Numbered from the stretch's first letter, positions 25,930 to 35,556 are shown. The stretch: DNA of 58,899 nucleotides from an uncultured Bacilli bacterium (GCA_910586425.1 CAJUHL010000002.1:35175-94073); one strand, 5' to 3'. Notes: generated by a model not told the origin, from the letters alone. Program-made: numbers and translations.

Positions 25930-28372
25930 TCCTGTTATCAAGTCTGTTAAAAAGAAATACAGGAAGAACAAAGTATTTGTTCCAAAAACCAATCAGCAGC
26001 TTATGTCGATGATGTTTGATGAAATTTCTCAAAACATCATGAGAATTGATGACGACACATATTCTATTTGCTTTGAATATACCGACATATCTTTTGCGAA
26101 AGCAGACGCTGAGGATGCAGGAGCTATTTTCTTGAAATGGGTGGATTATCTTAACTCATTTACAAAAAACACGCATATTCAGGTTACGAATGCCAGCACG
26201 CCGATCAATACAGAAAAATATAAAAAAGACTTTGTTTACGATGAGAGTCAATTGTTGGATGAAAACGAAAAAGAAATTGCCAGAGAATTTAACACCTTGA
26301 TCGACCATGCGATCGGAACCAACCGAAATACATTGATAACAAAACGATATATCACCGTGTCACAGCACGCAATGAATTTTGATGATGCAAAGTCTATTTT
26401 CTTCAATATTTACAGGAGAACAGAAGAAAAATTCAAGGATTTAAAAAGTGATATTCGGATTGTTCCGATGGATGAACGTTTGACGTTGCTTCATGATTTT
26501 TGGAACATTCAAACCGCAGATGAAAAAAATATGCACGATATTCTAGGCTATGCGAAGGAAAATGATTTGACGATTTATGATGTTCTTGCACCGAAAGAGT
26601 ACATCAATGTAACCAATACCGATTATTTGGAAATTACACCGCAAGATATTGCGAACTCGGACGCTGAGGAAACGAAGCACAAAAAGAAGTTTATTCGTTG
26701 CCTTTATATTGATCCTGATTTTCCGAATGCGATCACACCTCGCTTTTACAATACACTCACAACGATTCAGGACGTCAATATGATTACGACGATCAATATT
26801 CAGCCGACAGAAACGGTAAAGGCTGTAAAGCGACTGAACAAGTTGCAATCCGGTTTGGAAACAGAACGATTTGGTAAAATCAAAAGTTTGGCAAAACAGC
26901 AATTAAATTATGAATACATGAAGGACAAAAAGTTGGAAGGAAAATTGGAAGATGTGGGACAGATGATCGAAGACATTCAGTATAACGATCAAAAAATGTT
27001 CTATGAGAATATTGTTGTTTGCATTTTAGCAGACAGTTATGAGGAGTTAGAAGACAACACCGTAAAGGTGCAAAACAAGGTAGGCGAAATGCTGATAAAA
27101 TTAGCACCTCTACTTTGGCAACAAATTGAAGGAATCGTTAATACGCTTCCACTGGGTCACAATACGTTGCAATTTCAGCATCAAGAAACAAGTGAAGCGA
27201 CAGGCGTTCATGTTCCTTTCAATTCTAAGGATTTTCAACATCCGCAGTCATTGTATTATGGAATCAACCTTGTGAGTCGTAATCCTATCTTTTTGGAGCG
27301 AAAACGTTTGATGAACGGTAACGGGGCTGTTTTAGCGACTTCCGGTTCTGGAAAGTCTTTTTCGATGAAAACGTTGATCGAGCAGATTTTGATTCGTTAT
27401 CCGAAAGATGAAGTCGTGGTAATTGACTTTCAGAAGGAATATGACAATTTGATTGAATGGTTTCATGGACAGAAAATCGTGATTTCAAGCTCAACGGATA
27501 CCCATATCAATCCGTTGGATTTAGACCAAAACTACAACTTGTCGGAAACGGAAAATGATTCGCCGGTAAAAGCTAAAATCGAATACATTCAAGGCTGGGT
27601 AGAATCCATTGTGGATGAAGGAAACTTGGATCCTGTCGAAAAAACCGTAATTGACCGCTGTGTACGTAACGTTTTTTGGGATTACGAATTATCGCACTTC
27701 AAAGATAAGAGCAAACAACCTTTACTAAAAGATTTCCAAATTGAGCTGGAAAAACAACCAGAAGATGAAGCAAAACGTCTGGCGAAATCTTTGGAACGAT
27801 TCGTAGAAGGTTCACAGGATATTTTCGCTTATCCAACAAATGTTAATATTCACAATCGGGTGATTGGGTTTGATATTTCCGAGCTTCCACAGTCGATGCA
27901 GACCGCTGGATATTTGGTTATATTGGATCATATTATGAACCGTCTTGTTACAAACCGAAACCGTGGAATTGACACATGGATTTTTATTGACGAGTTCCAC
28001 ATTCTTTTGAAAAATGCGTCTGCCGGTGAATATGTCGCAAAGCTCATTAAAATCGGTCGTAAATACAATGCTTTGATGACGGTAATTACACAAAACATTG
28101 AAGACGTTCTCAACAATGAACAGGGCAGGAAAATTTTGAACAATACCGAATTTGCATTGATTTTAAAACAGAAATCCATTGATCGAGCACTTGTTTGTAA
28201 TCAATTTGAAATTTCAGAAAATGAGTCGAGATATATTGCGAATGACGCAAAATCAGGACAAGGAATCATTGTTTATGGACATGATAAAATTCCATTCCAA
28301 AACCTTGTTCCAAAGGAATTTAAAATTTATGAATTGAATAACACTGACAAAATGGCAACAACAAGAGGCTAG
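25814..28372 (+). CDS. VirB4-type conjugation ATPase
   Basis: This is the motor ATPase of the mating channel, 852 residues from ATG 25814. Walker A is SGSGKSF at about 510-516; Walker B is IFIDEFH with D726/E727. The core fits the TraE/VirB4 family. The first 45 residues are nearly all Lys and Glu, encoded in the overlap with the PrgI gene. ATG 25814 is chosen because AGAAGG lies 7 bases upstream; ATG 25796 and 25808 are too close to that site. A palindromic terminator follows the stop. Confidence 0.95.
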   Translation: MFSKKEAKEKKPKKEKKQKPKKEKLKKEKKEKKTAKKNNPVIKSVKKKYRKNKVFVPKTNQQLMSMMFDEISQNIMRIDDDTYSICFEYTDISFAKADAEDAGAIFLKWVDYLNSFTKNTHIQVTNASTPINTEKYKKDFVYDESQLLDENEKEIAREFNTLIDHAIGTNRNTLITKRYITVSQHAMNFDDAKSIFFNIYRRTEEKFKDLKSDIRIVPMDERLTLLHDFWNIQTADEKNMHDILGYAKENDLTIYDVLAPKEYINVTNTDYLEITPQDIANSDAEETKHKKKFIRCLYIDPDFPNAITPRFYNTLTTIQDVNMITTINIQPTETVKAVKRLNKLQSGLETERFGKIKSLAKQQLNYEYMKDKKLEGKLEDVGQMIEDIQYNDQKMFYENIVVCILADSYEELEDNTVKVQNKVGEMLIKLAPLLWQQIEGIVNTLPLGHNTLQFQHQETSEATGVHVPFNSKDFQHPQSLYYGINLVSRNPIFLERKRLMNGNGAVLATSGSGKSFSMKTLIEQILIRYPKDEVVVIDFQKEYDNLIEWFHGQKIVISSSTDTHINPLDLDQNYNLSETENDSPVKAKIEYIQGWVESIVDEGNLDPVEKTVIDRCVRNVFWDYELSHFKDKSKQPLLKDFQIELEKQPEDEAKRLAKSLERFVEGSQDIFAYPTNVNIHNRVIGFDISELPQSMQTAGYLVILDHIMNRLVTNRNRGIDTWIFIDEFHILLKNASAGEYVAKLIKIGRKYNALMTVITQNIEDVLNNEQGRKILNNTEFALILKQKSIDRALVCNQFEISENESRYIANDAKSGQGIIVYGHDKIPFQNLVPKEFKIYELNNTDKMATTRG

Positions 28373-28374
28373 AA

Positions 28375-28387
28375 GGAACTGAGTTCC
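28375..28387. repeat. Palindrome copy 10 (terminator)
   Basis: GGAACTGAGTTCC then six T, starting 2 bases after the VirB4 stop and 30 before the wall hydrolase start. Confidence 0.8.
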
Positions 28388-28417
28388 TTTTTTGTTGTGT
28401 TGTGAAAGGGGAAATGT

Positions 28418-31060
28418 ATGAGTCAAGAAACGAAAAAAGATACACAAACTACAATAGGGAAAACATCAGCAAACACCGGAAAGGGTATTGAAAAAGCCGG
28501 GAGTGTTTTAGATAAAGGTGCGAAATCAATCTCGAGGTGGAATGACCGCAGACACAATCCACCAGAAGAGAAATCCCGTCCATTGAATTTAGAGGAAAAT
28601 GCTTCAAAGACACCTTCATCTGATGTAGGAGCGACATCAACTGGTAGTTCCAATACCGAAAGTTTAAACCTAAAGACTTCGACAGATGCAAAAGAATCAT
28701 CTAGTGTGGTCGGTATCAAAACGAACGTACCGACAAAAAATGAAGAAACAAAAATAGAAGATCGTTCTTCAAAACAAGAAAAATCCGTCAATGAAAATGT
28801 CGCAAAAACGGATATGAAAGCTAAACCTTTAAAAGAAGGAACAAGCGATTCCAAAAACGAAAATTCATCGCTTTTAGGAATCAAAACATTAGCGGATTCC
28901 AAAAACACAAAAACGTCCCATTCACAACAGAACAAAGAATCCGCTTTGCAGGGAATTAAAACACAGCAAACAAGCACCGCTGATGTGGAAGGAGCTACAG
29001 GAGCAGAAGGGGCTTCTCCATCTGCTCCAAAAGAAGATGGGAAATTAAAAGGCACTGTTAAAAAGGTTGGAAGATTTGTAAACAAAAAAACGTTTCAGTT
29101 TGAAAAGAGTCAAGGTAAAATCTCTAAAACCGCAACGGTCATAGGAAAAACGGCTGTCTTATCAGGAAAAGCAATCAAAGGTATTTCTTCTACTTCTGGG
29201 AAGATTTCCAAAATAGAAGATGAAGGTGGTGGCGGTGTTCAATTCGCTCAATCTGAAATGCAAAAAAAGGTCGTCAAGAAGGGCGGAAAAGTTGCTAAAT
29301 TTGTTGGTAAAACCGCAACGAAAACGACTTATAGAACTGGTAAAAAAGTAGGCAAAAGCTCTGTAAAACTGGTAAAATCATCAATTAAGGCAGGTTCAAA
29401 AGCTGGAAAAGCGGTAGGTGGAGCTGTCAAAAAGGTAGTTACTGTTATTATTCAAACAATAGGAAAGGCGGTTAGTGCAGTGGCTTCTTTTCTAGCTCCC
29501 TATATCGTTCCTATTTTGGTTGCTTTAGTTTCATTTTGTTTAGTTATCTTTATATTTGCAGGAATAGGAAATTACAAGAAAATGCAAGATGATTGTGCTG
29601 TATATACCGCAACGAATGGAACGATGGAGCAAAATGCACGTTCCATTTTCAAATATTTGACATCAAAAGGCTTGTCGGATGAAGCCGCTTCGGGTGTTTT
29701 AGGCAATATTGAACGAGAATCATCTTTCGATCCCGGTGCCATTGAATCCAATGGTGAAGGGCATGGAATTATCCAATGGTCGTTTGGAAGAAAGGCGGAC
29801 TTATTTGCCGAAGCTGCTCGTCAAGGAAAGAGCTGGGACGATTTACAATTTCAGTTGGATTATTTATGGAAAGAAGCATTCACGGATGGCTACTATCATA
29901 ATCAGCTAAAGAACGAAGGTTTCTATACTTCAAAAGATCCGGTTCAGACGGCTTTCTTATTCCATAAAATCGTTGAAGTGTCAGCGGATAGCTACGATGC
30001 CATTGTCGCCGGACGAGGTGGAGCGGCTAAAAAGTGGTATGATTTACTAAAAGGAACAGGTGGAACTGGAAATGCCATTACCGGTCGTGTCGTTTGGATT
30101 GGAGATTCAAGAACCGTAGGAATGAAAAATGCGGTATCCGGGGACAATGATGTGTTCATAGCCGAATCAGGACAAGGGTACAACTGGTTTATCAATACGG
30201 GATTAAATCAAGCCAATTCTAAAATAAAAGATGGAGATACGATCGTTTTCAATCTTGGTGTAAATGACATTGGAAATGCGAATCAGTATGTGAACAAACT
30301 CAATGAGCTTGCGAATGGTTCTTGGAAAGGAAAAGACATTATTTTCATGTCGATCAATCCGGTTGATGATGCAAAATCAAGATATGTGAAAAATTCAGAT
30401 ATTGAATCCTTTAATCAAAAAATGAAGGACGGTTTAGATAGCAGTATCAAATATATTGATACTTATAGCGAGATCAAAAAAGACTTGAAAACCGATGGCG
30501 AAGGAATCCATTATGACAATGAAACCTATAACAGAATCTATGATACCATCCGAAACAAGAACGCTTTAAATGCTTGTGACGGATATGGGTATGGTGGTTC
30601 TGTCGATGGAATACCAAATTTCAGCCGCAAAGAGTTGTGGGAAGCTCCACACAATACTTATCCAATCGGGCAATGTACTTGGTACAGTGCCGGAGCACTT
30701 TTGGATTTGTACGGAACAAAGTTGGATTTCAATTATCTTGGAAATGGAGATAATTGGGTAAGTGCTCTTACACAACGTCATCCGCAGTATTTTGTATACG
30801 GATCAATCGGTTCAATGCCTGTTGTTGGTACTGTGTTTTCCGCTACAACACGTAACCATGTTGGGGTTGTACTGGCGGTGGACGGAGATCAAATTACGAT
30901 CTTGGACGGAAACACGAATGGAGTTACGGATAGTTGGGAAGTAGCAACTTCTGGAACGGATTATCAGATCGCGACCTATTCTAAAGCACAATTTGAATCT
31001 ATTTATGCTCCGATCTATGCAAAACCGACGAAAGCATTACATGATTTGAGTAAAAAATAA
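28418..31060 (+). CDS. Membrane-anchored cell-wall hydrolase: lysozyme, SGNH esterase and CHAP domains
   Basis: This VirB1-like protein (880 residues) opens the wall for the mating channel. The N-terminal 330 residues are low-complexity Ser/Lys/Thr-rich and presumably cytoplasmic; a membrane helix lies at about 355-385. Outside lie three enzymes: a phage-tail-lysozyme-like domain (about 400-545, with GVLGNIERESSFDP); an SGNH/GDSL hydrolase (about 556-710; S564 in GDSR, GVND, H698); and a CHAP amidase/endopeptidase (about 730-870; C753 in GQCTWY, H814). An SGNH esterase between two hydrolases could remove acetyl groups that block lysozyme (inference). Confidence 0.88.
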   Translation: MSQETKKDTQTTIGKTSANTGKGIEKAGSVLDKGAKSISRWNDRRHNPPEEKSRPLNLEENASKTPSSDVGATSTGSSNTESLNLKTSTDAKESSSVVGIKTNVPTKNEETKIEDRSSKQEKSVNENVAKTDMKAKPLKEGTSDSKNENSSLLGIKTLADSKNTKTSHSQQNKESALQGIKTQQTSTADVEGATGAEGASPSAPKEDGKLKGTVKKVGRFVNKKTFQFEKSQGKISKTATVIGKTAVLSGKAIKGISSTSGKISKIEDEGGGGVQFAQSEMQKKVVKKGGKVAKFVGKTATKTTYRTGKKVGKSSVKLVKSSIKAGSKAGKAVGGAVKKVVTVIIQTIGKAVSAVASFLAPYIVPILVALVSFCLVIFIFAGIGNYKKMQDDCAVYTATNGTMEQNARSIFKYLTSKGLSDEAASGVLGNIERESSFDPGAIESNGEGHGIIQWSFGRKADLFAEAARQGKSWDDLQFQLDYLWKEAFTDGYYHNQLKNEGFYTSKDPVQTAFLFHKIVEVSADSYDAIVAGRGGAAKKWYDLLKGTGGTGNAITGRVVWIGDSRTVGMKNAVSGDNDVFIAESGQGYNWFINTGLNQANSKIKDGDTIVFNLGVNDIGNANQYVNKLNELANGSWKGKDIIFMSINPVDDAKSRYVKNSDIESFNQKMKDGLDSSIKYIDTYSEIKKDLKTDGEGIHYDNETYNRIYDTIRNKNALNACDGYGYGGSVDGIPNFSRKELWEAPHNTYPIGQCTWYSAGALLDLYGTKLDFNYLGNGDNWVSALTQRHPQYFVYGSIGSMPVVGTVFSATTRNHVGVVLAVDGDQITILDGNTNGVTDSWEVATSGTDYQIATYSKAQFESIYAPIYAKPTKALHDLSKK

Positions 31061-31078
31061 GGAAAGAAGGAAAGAGAT

Positions 31079-31816
31079 ATGCAGAGAAAAACAGTATTTC
31101 GCTTAGGACTTGGAGTTACAGGACTTTTGATTCTCTTGTTTTTTGTTGGGACTTGTTTAAAGCAAAATGAGCATTCCATTGACCTTACAAAAGACATAAA
31201 AATCATTTATTCAGGGCAAAACGGAAGAGGTGTAATTGAAGAAATTCAAAATCCGATTGATACTATGGGAAGTAGAGAATTAGAAAAATTCGTTGAAACT
31301 CTCGATTATACCGCTTTCCCCAGAAAAGCACTTTCAAATGGAGATACAATATCCATAGAAGTTGTCTATGATAACGAAATGGCAAAGAAGTTGAAATTGA
31401 ATTGCAAAAATCCAATTCGAGATTTTAAAGTAAAAGGACTTGTCGATCTTTCCAATGCGACAGACGGCGAAAACAAACAAGGAATGGATGTGATTATCGT
31501 TGATAACGTGGAAATTCCGAAATCTTGGAATCTAAACGATCAGGAAATTGCGGAGTACGTTGAAATGGTAAAAGGTGCAGAAGAAAATGCGAAGCCAAAA
31601 GAAGAAGAACCTTTAGAAGATATTTGGATGAAAGGAACTTCTACAGGTGAAGAAAAGTTGGACGATATGGAGTTTTCCAATTACTCCATGGCATACAATT
31701 ACGGCATCAATTCATCGCAAGAATTTAAAATTCAAAACATTCAGAAGGAAGATGGAAATACCAGATATTTGTGCTATTTCAAAGATAACGTAGGAAAGGG
31801 TAAAAACAATGAGTGA
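31079..31816 (+). CDS. Anchored extracellular protein in the conjugation operon
   Basis: The 245-residue protein has a single N-terminal membrane helix (about 7-26) containing a cysteine (GTCLK), so a lipoprotein is conceivable though the box is poor. The rest is hydrophilic and acidic and should lie outside. It follows the wall hydrolase and precedes further accessory genes with no gap, so it belongs to the mating apparatus operon. No family is recognised. It overlaps the next gene by 8 bases. Confidence 0.6.
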   Translation: MQRKTVFRLGLGVTGLLILLFFVGTCLKQNEHSIDLTKDIKIIYSGQNGRGVIEEIQNPIDTMGSRELEKFVETLDYTAFPRKALSNGDTISIEVVYDNEMAKKLKLNCKNPIRDFKVKGLVDLSNATDGENKQGMDVIIVDNVEIPKSWNLNDQEIAEYVEMVKGAEENAKPKEEEPLEDIWMKGTSTGEEKLDDMEFSNYSMAYNYGINSSQEFKIQNIQKEDGNTRYLCYFKDNVGKGKNNE

Positions 31817-32288
31817 AAAAAACGGAAACTATGAGATTTTACATTCGATCAATTTGAATGGAGAATATGGGATCGTGCTTGGCGAAAACAAAGATGCAAT
31901 CGAGGGGTATCGTTATGTTACTTGGATTAAGAATGATCGAGGCTACGATCAAGGACATTATTTTGGCAATAAAAAACAGGCTTATGTGAGCCTACTTGAA
32001 CGAAGTGCTTCAAGTGTAGAAATTTCCTTAAATAGCTACTATTACAAGCAAGCAGCTTTTGAAGATATTGAAGCAATTATGAATACGATTCCAGATGTTA
32101 CAATGGAACAAGTAAGTGCATTGATGAAGGATAAACGTTTTAAAGCAATTGCTTATAATCAGTTTTTAAAATCCGATGATGCAGAAGATTTAAAATATCG
32201 TTTAGAGGATGAATACCATAAATATACATCAAAAGAGGAAGCACAAAACGAAAACGAAACAGAAGAACAAGAAGAAATCGAACCATAA
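31809..32288 (+). CDS. Hypothetical protein, polyvalent-protein-like domain
   Basis: The 159-residue soluble protein begins with a compact beta-rich part (YGIVLGENKDAIEGYRYVTW and YDQGHYFGNKKQAY). This resembles small modules often found in polyvalent proteins of conjugative elements, but the match is not firm. The C-terminus is helical and ends in a Glu-rich tail. It overlaps the previous gene by 8 bases. A strong terminator (32297-32326) follows, ending this transcript. Confidence 0.55.
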   Translation: MSEKNGNYEILHSINLNGEYGIVLGENKDAIEGYRYVTWIKNDRGYDQGHYFGNKKQAYVSLLERSASSVEISLNSYYYKQAAFEDIEAIMNTIPDVTMEQVSALMKDKRFKAIAYNQFLKSDDAEDLKYRLEDEYHKYTSKEEAQNENETEEQEEIEP

Positions 32289-32296
32289 AAGGTCAA

Positions 32297-32326
32297 AGCA
32301 TCTTATACAAGATAAGGTGCTTTTTA
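32297..32326 (+). terminator. Terminator of the mating apparatus operon
   Basis: AGCATCTTAT pairs with ATAAGGTGCT (one G-U pair) around a 5-base loop, followed by a T run. Confidence 0.75.
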
Positions 32327-32345
32327 TTATGAAAGGAGTATAAAA

Positions 32346-33071
32346 ATGGGTAAAAAAATAGCGATGATCCTAATGGGATTGGTAATCGTTTCGTTTGGTG
32401 GTTTATACGTTTATAAAGAGTTTTTTACAAAACCAGAACCGGTGGTTGAAAAAGTGGATATATTCAAAGATGCAATGAAAAAAGTGGATATTCAATATGT
32501 ACCTTACGGTGATTCAAACAACGAAACACTGCTTCTTATAACAAACGACAATAAGTTTCAGGTAAATTTATCAGGTATCATTGAAAAGAAAGATGAAAAC
32601 GGCGTTCATAACGAAAACTACGATGATGAAATCAACATCAATTTGAATCCCGGACAAACATATGTGCTTGAAACGACCAATCCAAATAACAAAGTTGCTC
32701 GTGAGGGCAAATTGCCGATTGATTTTAAAGCCAATCGTTTAAAAATTGCACCCGTTGAAGGAAGCAACGAAGATGGAAAAAAATCAAGCAAAGTTTTGAT
32801 GCAGGACAATATTGATGTTCAATTTTTCCCGGATCGAAAAAATGATAGCGGACAACCGCTTATTTCAATCGAAAATAAAGCGAAAAGAAAATTGACCGTT
32901 TCTGGATATATTGTTTACTATAAAAGCGACAAGAAAGATGAAATCAAAGAGGTGATTCCTTTTGAATTTACAGAGATTCCAAAAAGCGAAACCTACCGGG
33001 ATTATGTCTACATTGGTTTTGCCGAAAGCGATAACAAAGACTATGACATCTATGTAAACATCTGTGAGTAA
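32346..33071 (+). CDS. Anchored extracellular hypothetical protein
   Basis: The 241-residue protein has an N-terminal membrane helix (about residues 4-22) and a large hydrophilic beta-rich outer part. AAAGGAG precedes ATG 32346. Together with the genes on both sides it makes a series of single-helix surface proteins behind the type IV secretion genes; such proteins may form the outer part of the channel, but no known family (for example TcpC/VirB8) could be recognised. Confidence 0.6.
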   Translation: MGKKIAMILMGLVIVSFGGLYVYKEFFTKPEPVVEKVDIFKDAMKKVDIQYVPYGDSNNETLLLITNDNKFQVNLSGIIEKKDENGVHNENYDDEININLNPGQTYVLETTNPNNKVAREGKLPIDFKANRLKIAPVEGSNEDGKKSSKVLMQDNIDVQFFPDRKNDSGQPLISIENKAKRKLTVSGYIVYYKSDKKDEIKEVIPFEFTEIPKSETYRDYVYIGFAESDNKDYDIYVNICE

Positions 33072-33085
33072 AGGGGGTATGATGA

Positions 33086-33871
33086 ATGGAATTGACGGAA
33101 AAGGAAAGGGAGTTATTGAAGCTATATCGAGTCCACAAAAAGAATAAACGCAAAAAGTTTTTGATAAGCTCCTTTTTGGTTTTGATATTATCAGGAAGTC
33201 TATATGCAGGATATAAGTATATTTACGAACCCAGTAAAAAATCTGTAGCCAAAATGGAAGAACAGGTTGAGAAGGTGGATCGTACAGCTCCTCTGCTTAT
33301 TTTAAGTAAAAAATCCATTGAAATCAAAGAAGGGGATACGATTGATTATTTATCATATGTACGTACAGCCAAAGATGAAAAAGATGGGGATTTACTGGAT
33401 AAGGTTAGATACACGACCATTGATACCACAAAAAGCGGAGATCAAACGATCATTTATCAAGTAACCGATAAGGCTGGAAACACAACAATTGCTACACTGG
33501 ATGTTGTGATTAAGAAGAAAGAAGCGGACAAACCAAAAGAAGAAGCAGAAGAAAAGAAAGAAACTTCCATTGAAGAAAAGCAAGAAGAGATTGCGGGAAC
33601 ACAGCAACCGCCTGCGGAAGAACCAGTTTATGTAGAGCCACAACAACCTGCTCCATCGGTTCCTTCTGCACCGCAACCAGTCGTTCCATCCACACCCGCT
33701 CCTGTAGCTCCACAAAACCCCGGAAACAAGCAATTTTTATTCTCTGAGGGGTATAACATGGAAAACGTATCAGGAGCCTGTATGGCGTATATAACGGGGT
33801 ATACGGGCGGTTGCTATCCGCTTCAGGATGCTAACGGCATCTATTATGGCATGGAAGCACGTTTTGAGTAG
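33086..33871 (+). CDS. Anchored protein with DUF5011/HYR-like domain and proline-rich stalk
   Basis: The 261-residue protein has a cytoplasmic basic N-terminus and a membrane helix (about 27-46). An Ig-like DUF5011-type domain (about 66-148) carries the YQVTDKAGNTT motif. A Glu/Lys-rich and then Pro-rich stalk (PQQPAPSVPSAPQPVVPSTP) follows. The short C-terminal part contains CMAYITGYTGGCYPL with two cysteines that may form a disulfide. A stalked contact protein at the cell surface is the simplest reading. Confidence 0.65.
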   Translation: MELTEKERELLKLYRVHKKNKRKKFLISSFLVLILSGSLYAGYKYIYEPSKKSVAKMEEQVEKVDRTAPLLILSKKSIEIKEGDTIDYLSYVRTAKDEKDGDLLDKVRYTTIDTTKSGDQTIIYQVTDKAGNTTIATLDVVIKKKEADKPKEEAEEKKETSIEEKQEEIAGTQQPPAEEPVYVEPQQPAPSVPSAPQPVVPSTPAPVAPQNPGNKQFLFSEGYNMENVSGACMAYITGYTGGCYPLQDANGIYYGMEARFE

Positions 33872-33891
33872 ATTTAAAGAAGGAGAAGTGT

Positions 33892-34050
33892 ATGAAAACG
33901 AGAGAAACGAAAACATTGGAAGAAAGAGTTAGAGAGAACGACAAGTACATTCCGTGGACGCCGGAATCGTTATACGATCACTGGGACTCGCAGGAAGAAT
34001 TGATTGACGAGTACGAAAATGAACGGAGAGAAGAAGACTATGAAAAGTAA
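33892..34050 (+). CDS. Small acidic protein ending EEDYEK
   Basis: This 52-residue protein starts at ATG 33892 after AAGGAG. Charged residues dominate, and it ends RREEDYEK, so it carries the DYE-type tail at minimal size: little else is present besides the tail and a helical segment (TPESLYDHWDSQEELIDEYE). The gene overlaps the next start by 11 bases. If the tail is a functional tag, this may be the simplest protein to test it with. Confidence 0.6.
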   Translation: MKTRETKTLEERVRENDKYIPWTPESLYDHWDSQEELIDEYENERREEDYEK

Positions 34051-34408
34051 GGTTGTATTTGAGGATTTAGAGTACATCAAAAATAGTTATCTGTTCAAAG
34101 GCTATGACGATTATTATTGCTATCTGGTTGGAAAAAAGAATGATTTGTTATTTTATTTCCATGTGAATAAAGTTGAACTCAGTGAAAAAGGAAAAAATGT
34201 CGTTAGAAAAATGAAAGAGAAAATGAATGATTTCAATTGGTATATTCTAAAATTTCCACGCCATGAAGGTAGGGATAATGAATATTTCGACTTGAAAGAA
34301 TGTATCATTGATGGCATTATTTCCGAAGAAACTTTCGATAAAATCGAAAATTTTGCGGTAAAAGAAGCAATGAAATCGTTTCTGAATACAGAATACAAAG
34401 TTTGTTAG
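34040..34408 (+). CDS. Hypothetical protein, 122 residues
   Basis: This soluble protein has an aromatic-rich N-terminal half (YLFKGYDDYYCYLVG) and a helical C-terminal half. ATG 34040 follows GGAGAGAAG and overlaps the preceding small gene; the in-frame ATG at 34004 has no good site. No family is recognised. A promoter region for the Fic gene follows it. Confidence 0.55.
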   Translation: MKSKVVFEDLEYIKNSYLFKGYDDYYCYLVGKKNDLLFYFHVNKVELSEKGKNVVRKMKEKMNDFNWYILKFPRHEGRDNEYFDLKECIIDGIISEETFDKIENFAVKEAMKSFLNTEYKVC

Positions 34409-34479
34409 GATATAATATATCGCACACAATATGACAAATATTTGGTATAATATAAAAAAAGAAGAGAGGAGTGACGTTT

Positions 34480-35199
34480 ATGATTGATAAATATAAAATG
34501 AAATTAGAAGACAATGTTTTTTGTGCCAAAAGAGTATTAGTGGATTCTGTTTATAAGAGTGCAAATTTGGAAGGAATCGCCGTTACCTTTGCTGAAACGA
34601 ACGATATTTTAAACGATGTAAATGTTGAAAAGTTGAAGCCTTCGGAGATCAGTAAAGTATGTTGTTTGCGTGATGGTTGGCAATATATTTTACAAAATAT
34701 TTCAAAACCGCTTGATTTAGGTTATATGGAAAACCTACATGAATTGATCGCAAAAGGAGATTTGCCTCACTATGATTTAGGTCAAATTAGAGTCGATGGT
34801 GTCCTAATTAGCGGGACATCATGGCGACCAGAAATACCAAATCCAGACCAATTGCATGTTGAACTTCATGAACTTTTGAAGATCCCAAATGATACAGAAA
34901 GAGCTATTACAATCATGCTATGGATGATGCGAAAACAGATATTCAAAGACGGAAATAAACGAATGGCAACTTTAGTTGCTAATAAAATTTTGATTGAACA
35001 TGGACGAGGAATACTATCAATTCCTGTTGAATTGGATGGAAAATTTAAAGAAAAGTTGGTTCATTATTATGAAACGAATGAGATGGCTGAACTAAAAAAT
35101 TGGATATTTGAACATTGTTTGGACGGAACTTCGTATAGTGAAGAATATCAAGAATTACTTGAAAAAGAAGAAACTGACGAGGAAAAAGATGATCGTTAA
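34480..35199 (+). CDS. Fic/Doc-family protein with altered catalytic motif
   Basis: Fic proteins transfer AMP or other phosphate-containing groups to target proteins. The product has 239 residues. The core motif, normally HxFx[D/E]GN[G/K]R, here reads QIFKDGNKR (Q153 to R161): the catalytic histidine is replaced by glutamine. An N-terminal inhibitory motif SxxxEG (S27, E31, G32: SANLEG) is present, as in self-inhibited class II Fic proteins. So the fold is probably kept but activity is altered or lost. A TATAAT at 34446-34451 suggests its own promoter; ATG 34480 is preferred over GTG 34471, which touches the AGAGGA site. Confidence 0.85.
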   Translation: MIDKYKMKLEDNVFCAKRVLVDSVYKSANLEGIAVTFAETNDILNDVNVEKLKPSEISKVCCLRDGWQYILQNISKPLDLGYMENLHELIAKGDLPHYDLGQIRVDGVLISGTSWRPEIPNPDQLHVELHELLKIPNDTERAITIMLWMMRKQIFKDGNKRMATLVANKILIEHGRGILSIPVELDGKFKEKLVHYYETNEMAELKNWIFEHCLDGTSYSEEYQELLEKEETDEEKDDR

Positions 35200-35225
35200 A
35201 AGAAGTGCAACGCTTCTTTTTTTTG
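35198..35225 (+). terminator. Terminator after the Fic gene
   Basis: AAAAGAAG (35198-35205) and CTTCTTTT (35213-35220) pair around a 7-base loop, followed by more T. Confidence 0.7.
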
Positions 35226-35264
35226 TGGAATTATATAAAATAAGATTGAAAGGTGGAACAAAAA

Positions 35265-35495
35265 ATGAATGGTGGAATTAGACAGTTGAACAGCAAAATT
35301 GCAAAACTGGAAAACGATAAAAAGAAGAATGATGATATTATCGAAACAAAACAATTCGAAAACGAGTTGATTATGGAACAATTAAAGGGTCTAAAATCAT
35401 TGAAATCAAGATACGAGAAAGTGATGAAAGATATTGATGAATCACTCAATGAGAATACTGAAAAAGAAAATAATCAAGAAAAAAACGAACAATAA
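35265..35495 (+). CDS. Small coiled-coil protein
   Basis: The 76-residue, almost entirely helical and charged protein has a heptad pattern from about residue 7 to 60 and an Asn/Glu-rich end. AAAGGTGG precedes ATG 35265; the GTG at 35253 lies within that site and is rejected as start. It stands alone between two terminators. Function unknown. Confidence 0.55.
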   Translation: MNGGIRQLNSKIAKLENDKKKNDDIIETKQFENELIMEQLKGLKSLKSRYEKVMKDIDESLNENTEKENNQEKNEQ

Positions 35496-35500
35496 AATGA

Positions 35501-35532
35501 GCATCAGATATATTTATCTGGTGCCTTTTTTT
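35501..35532 (+). terminator. Terminator before the ArdC gene
   Basis: A 10-bp stem (GCATCAGATA with TATCTGGTGC, one G-U pair) with a TATT loop is followed by seven or more T. Confidence 0.8.
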
Positions 35533-35556
35533 AGTTAAATGAACAGGAAAGGACAT

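Noticed and set aside
28423..29085. 220-codon minus-strand frame opposite the wall hydrolase
   Set aside because: Mirror of a low-complexity Ser/Lys/Thr-rich region; no ribosome site and Phe/Ser/Val-rich product typical of antisense shadows.
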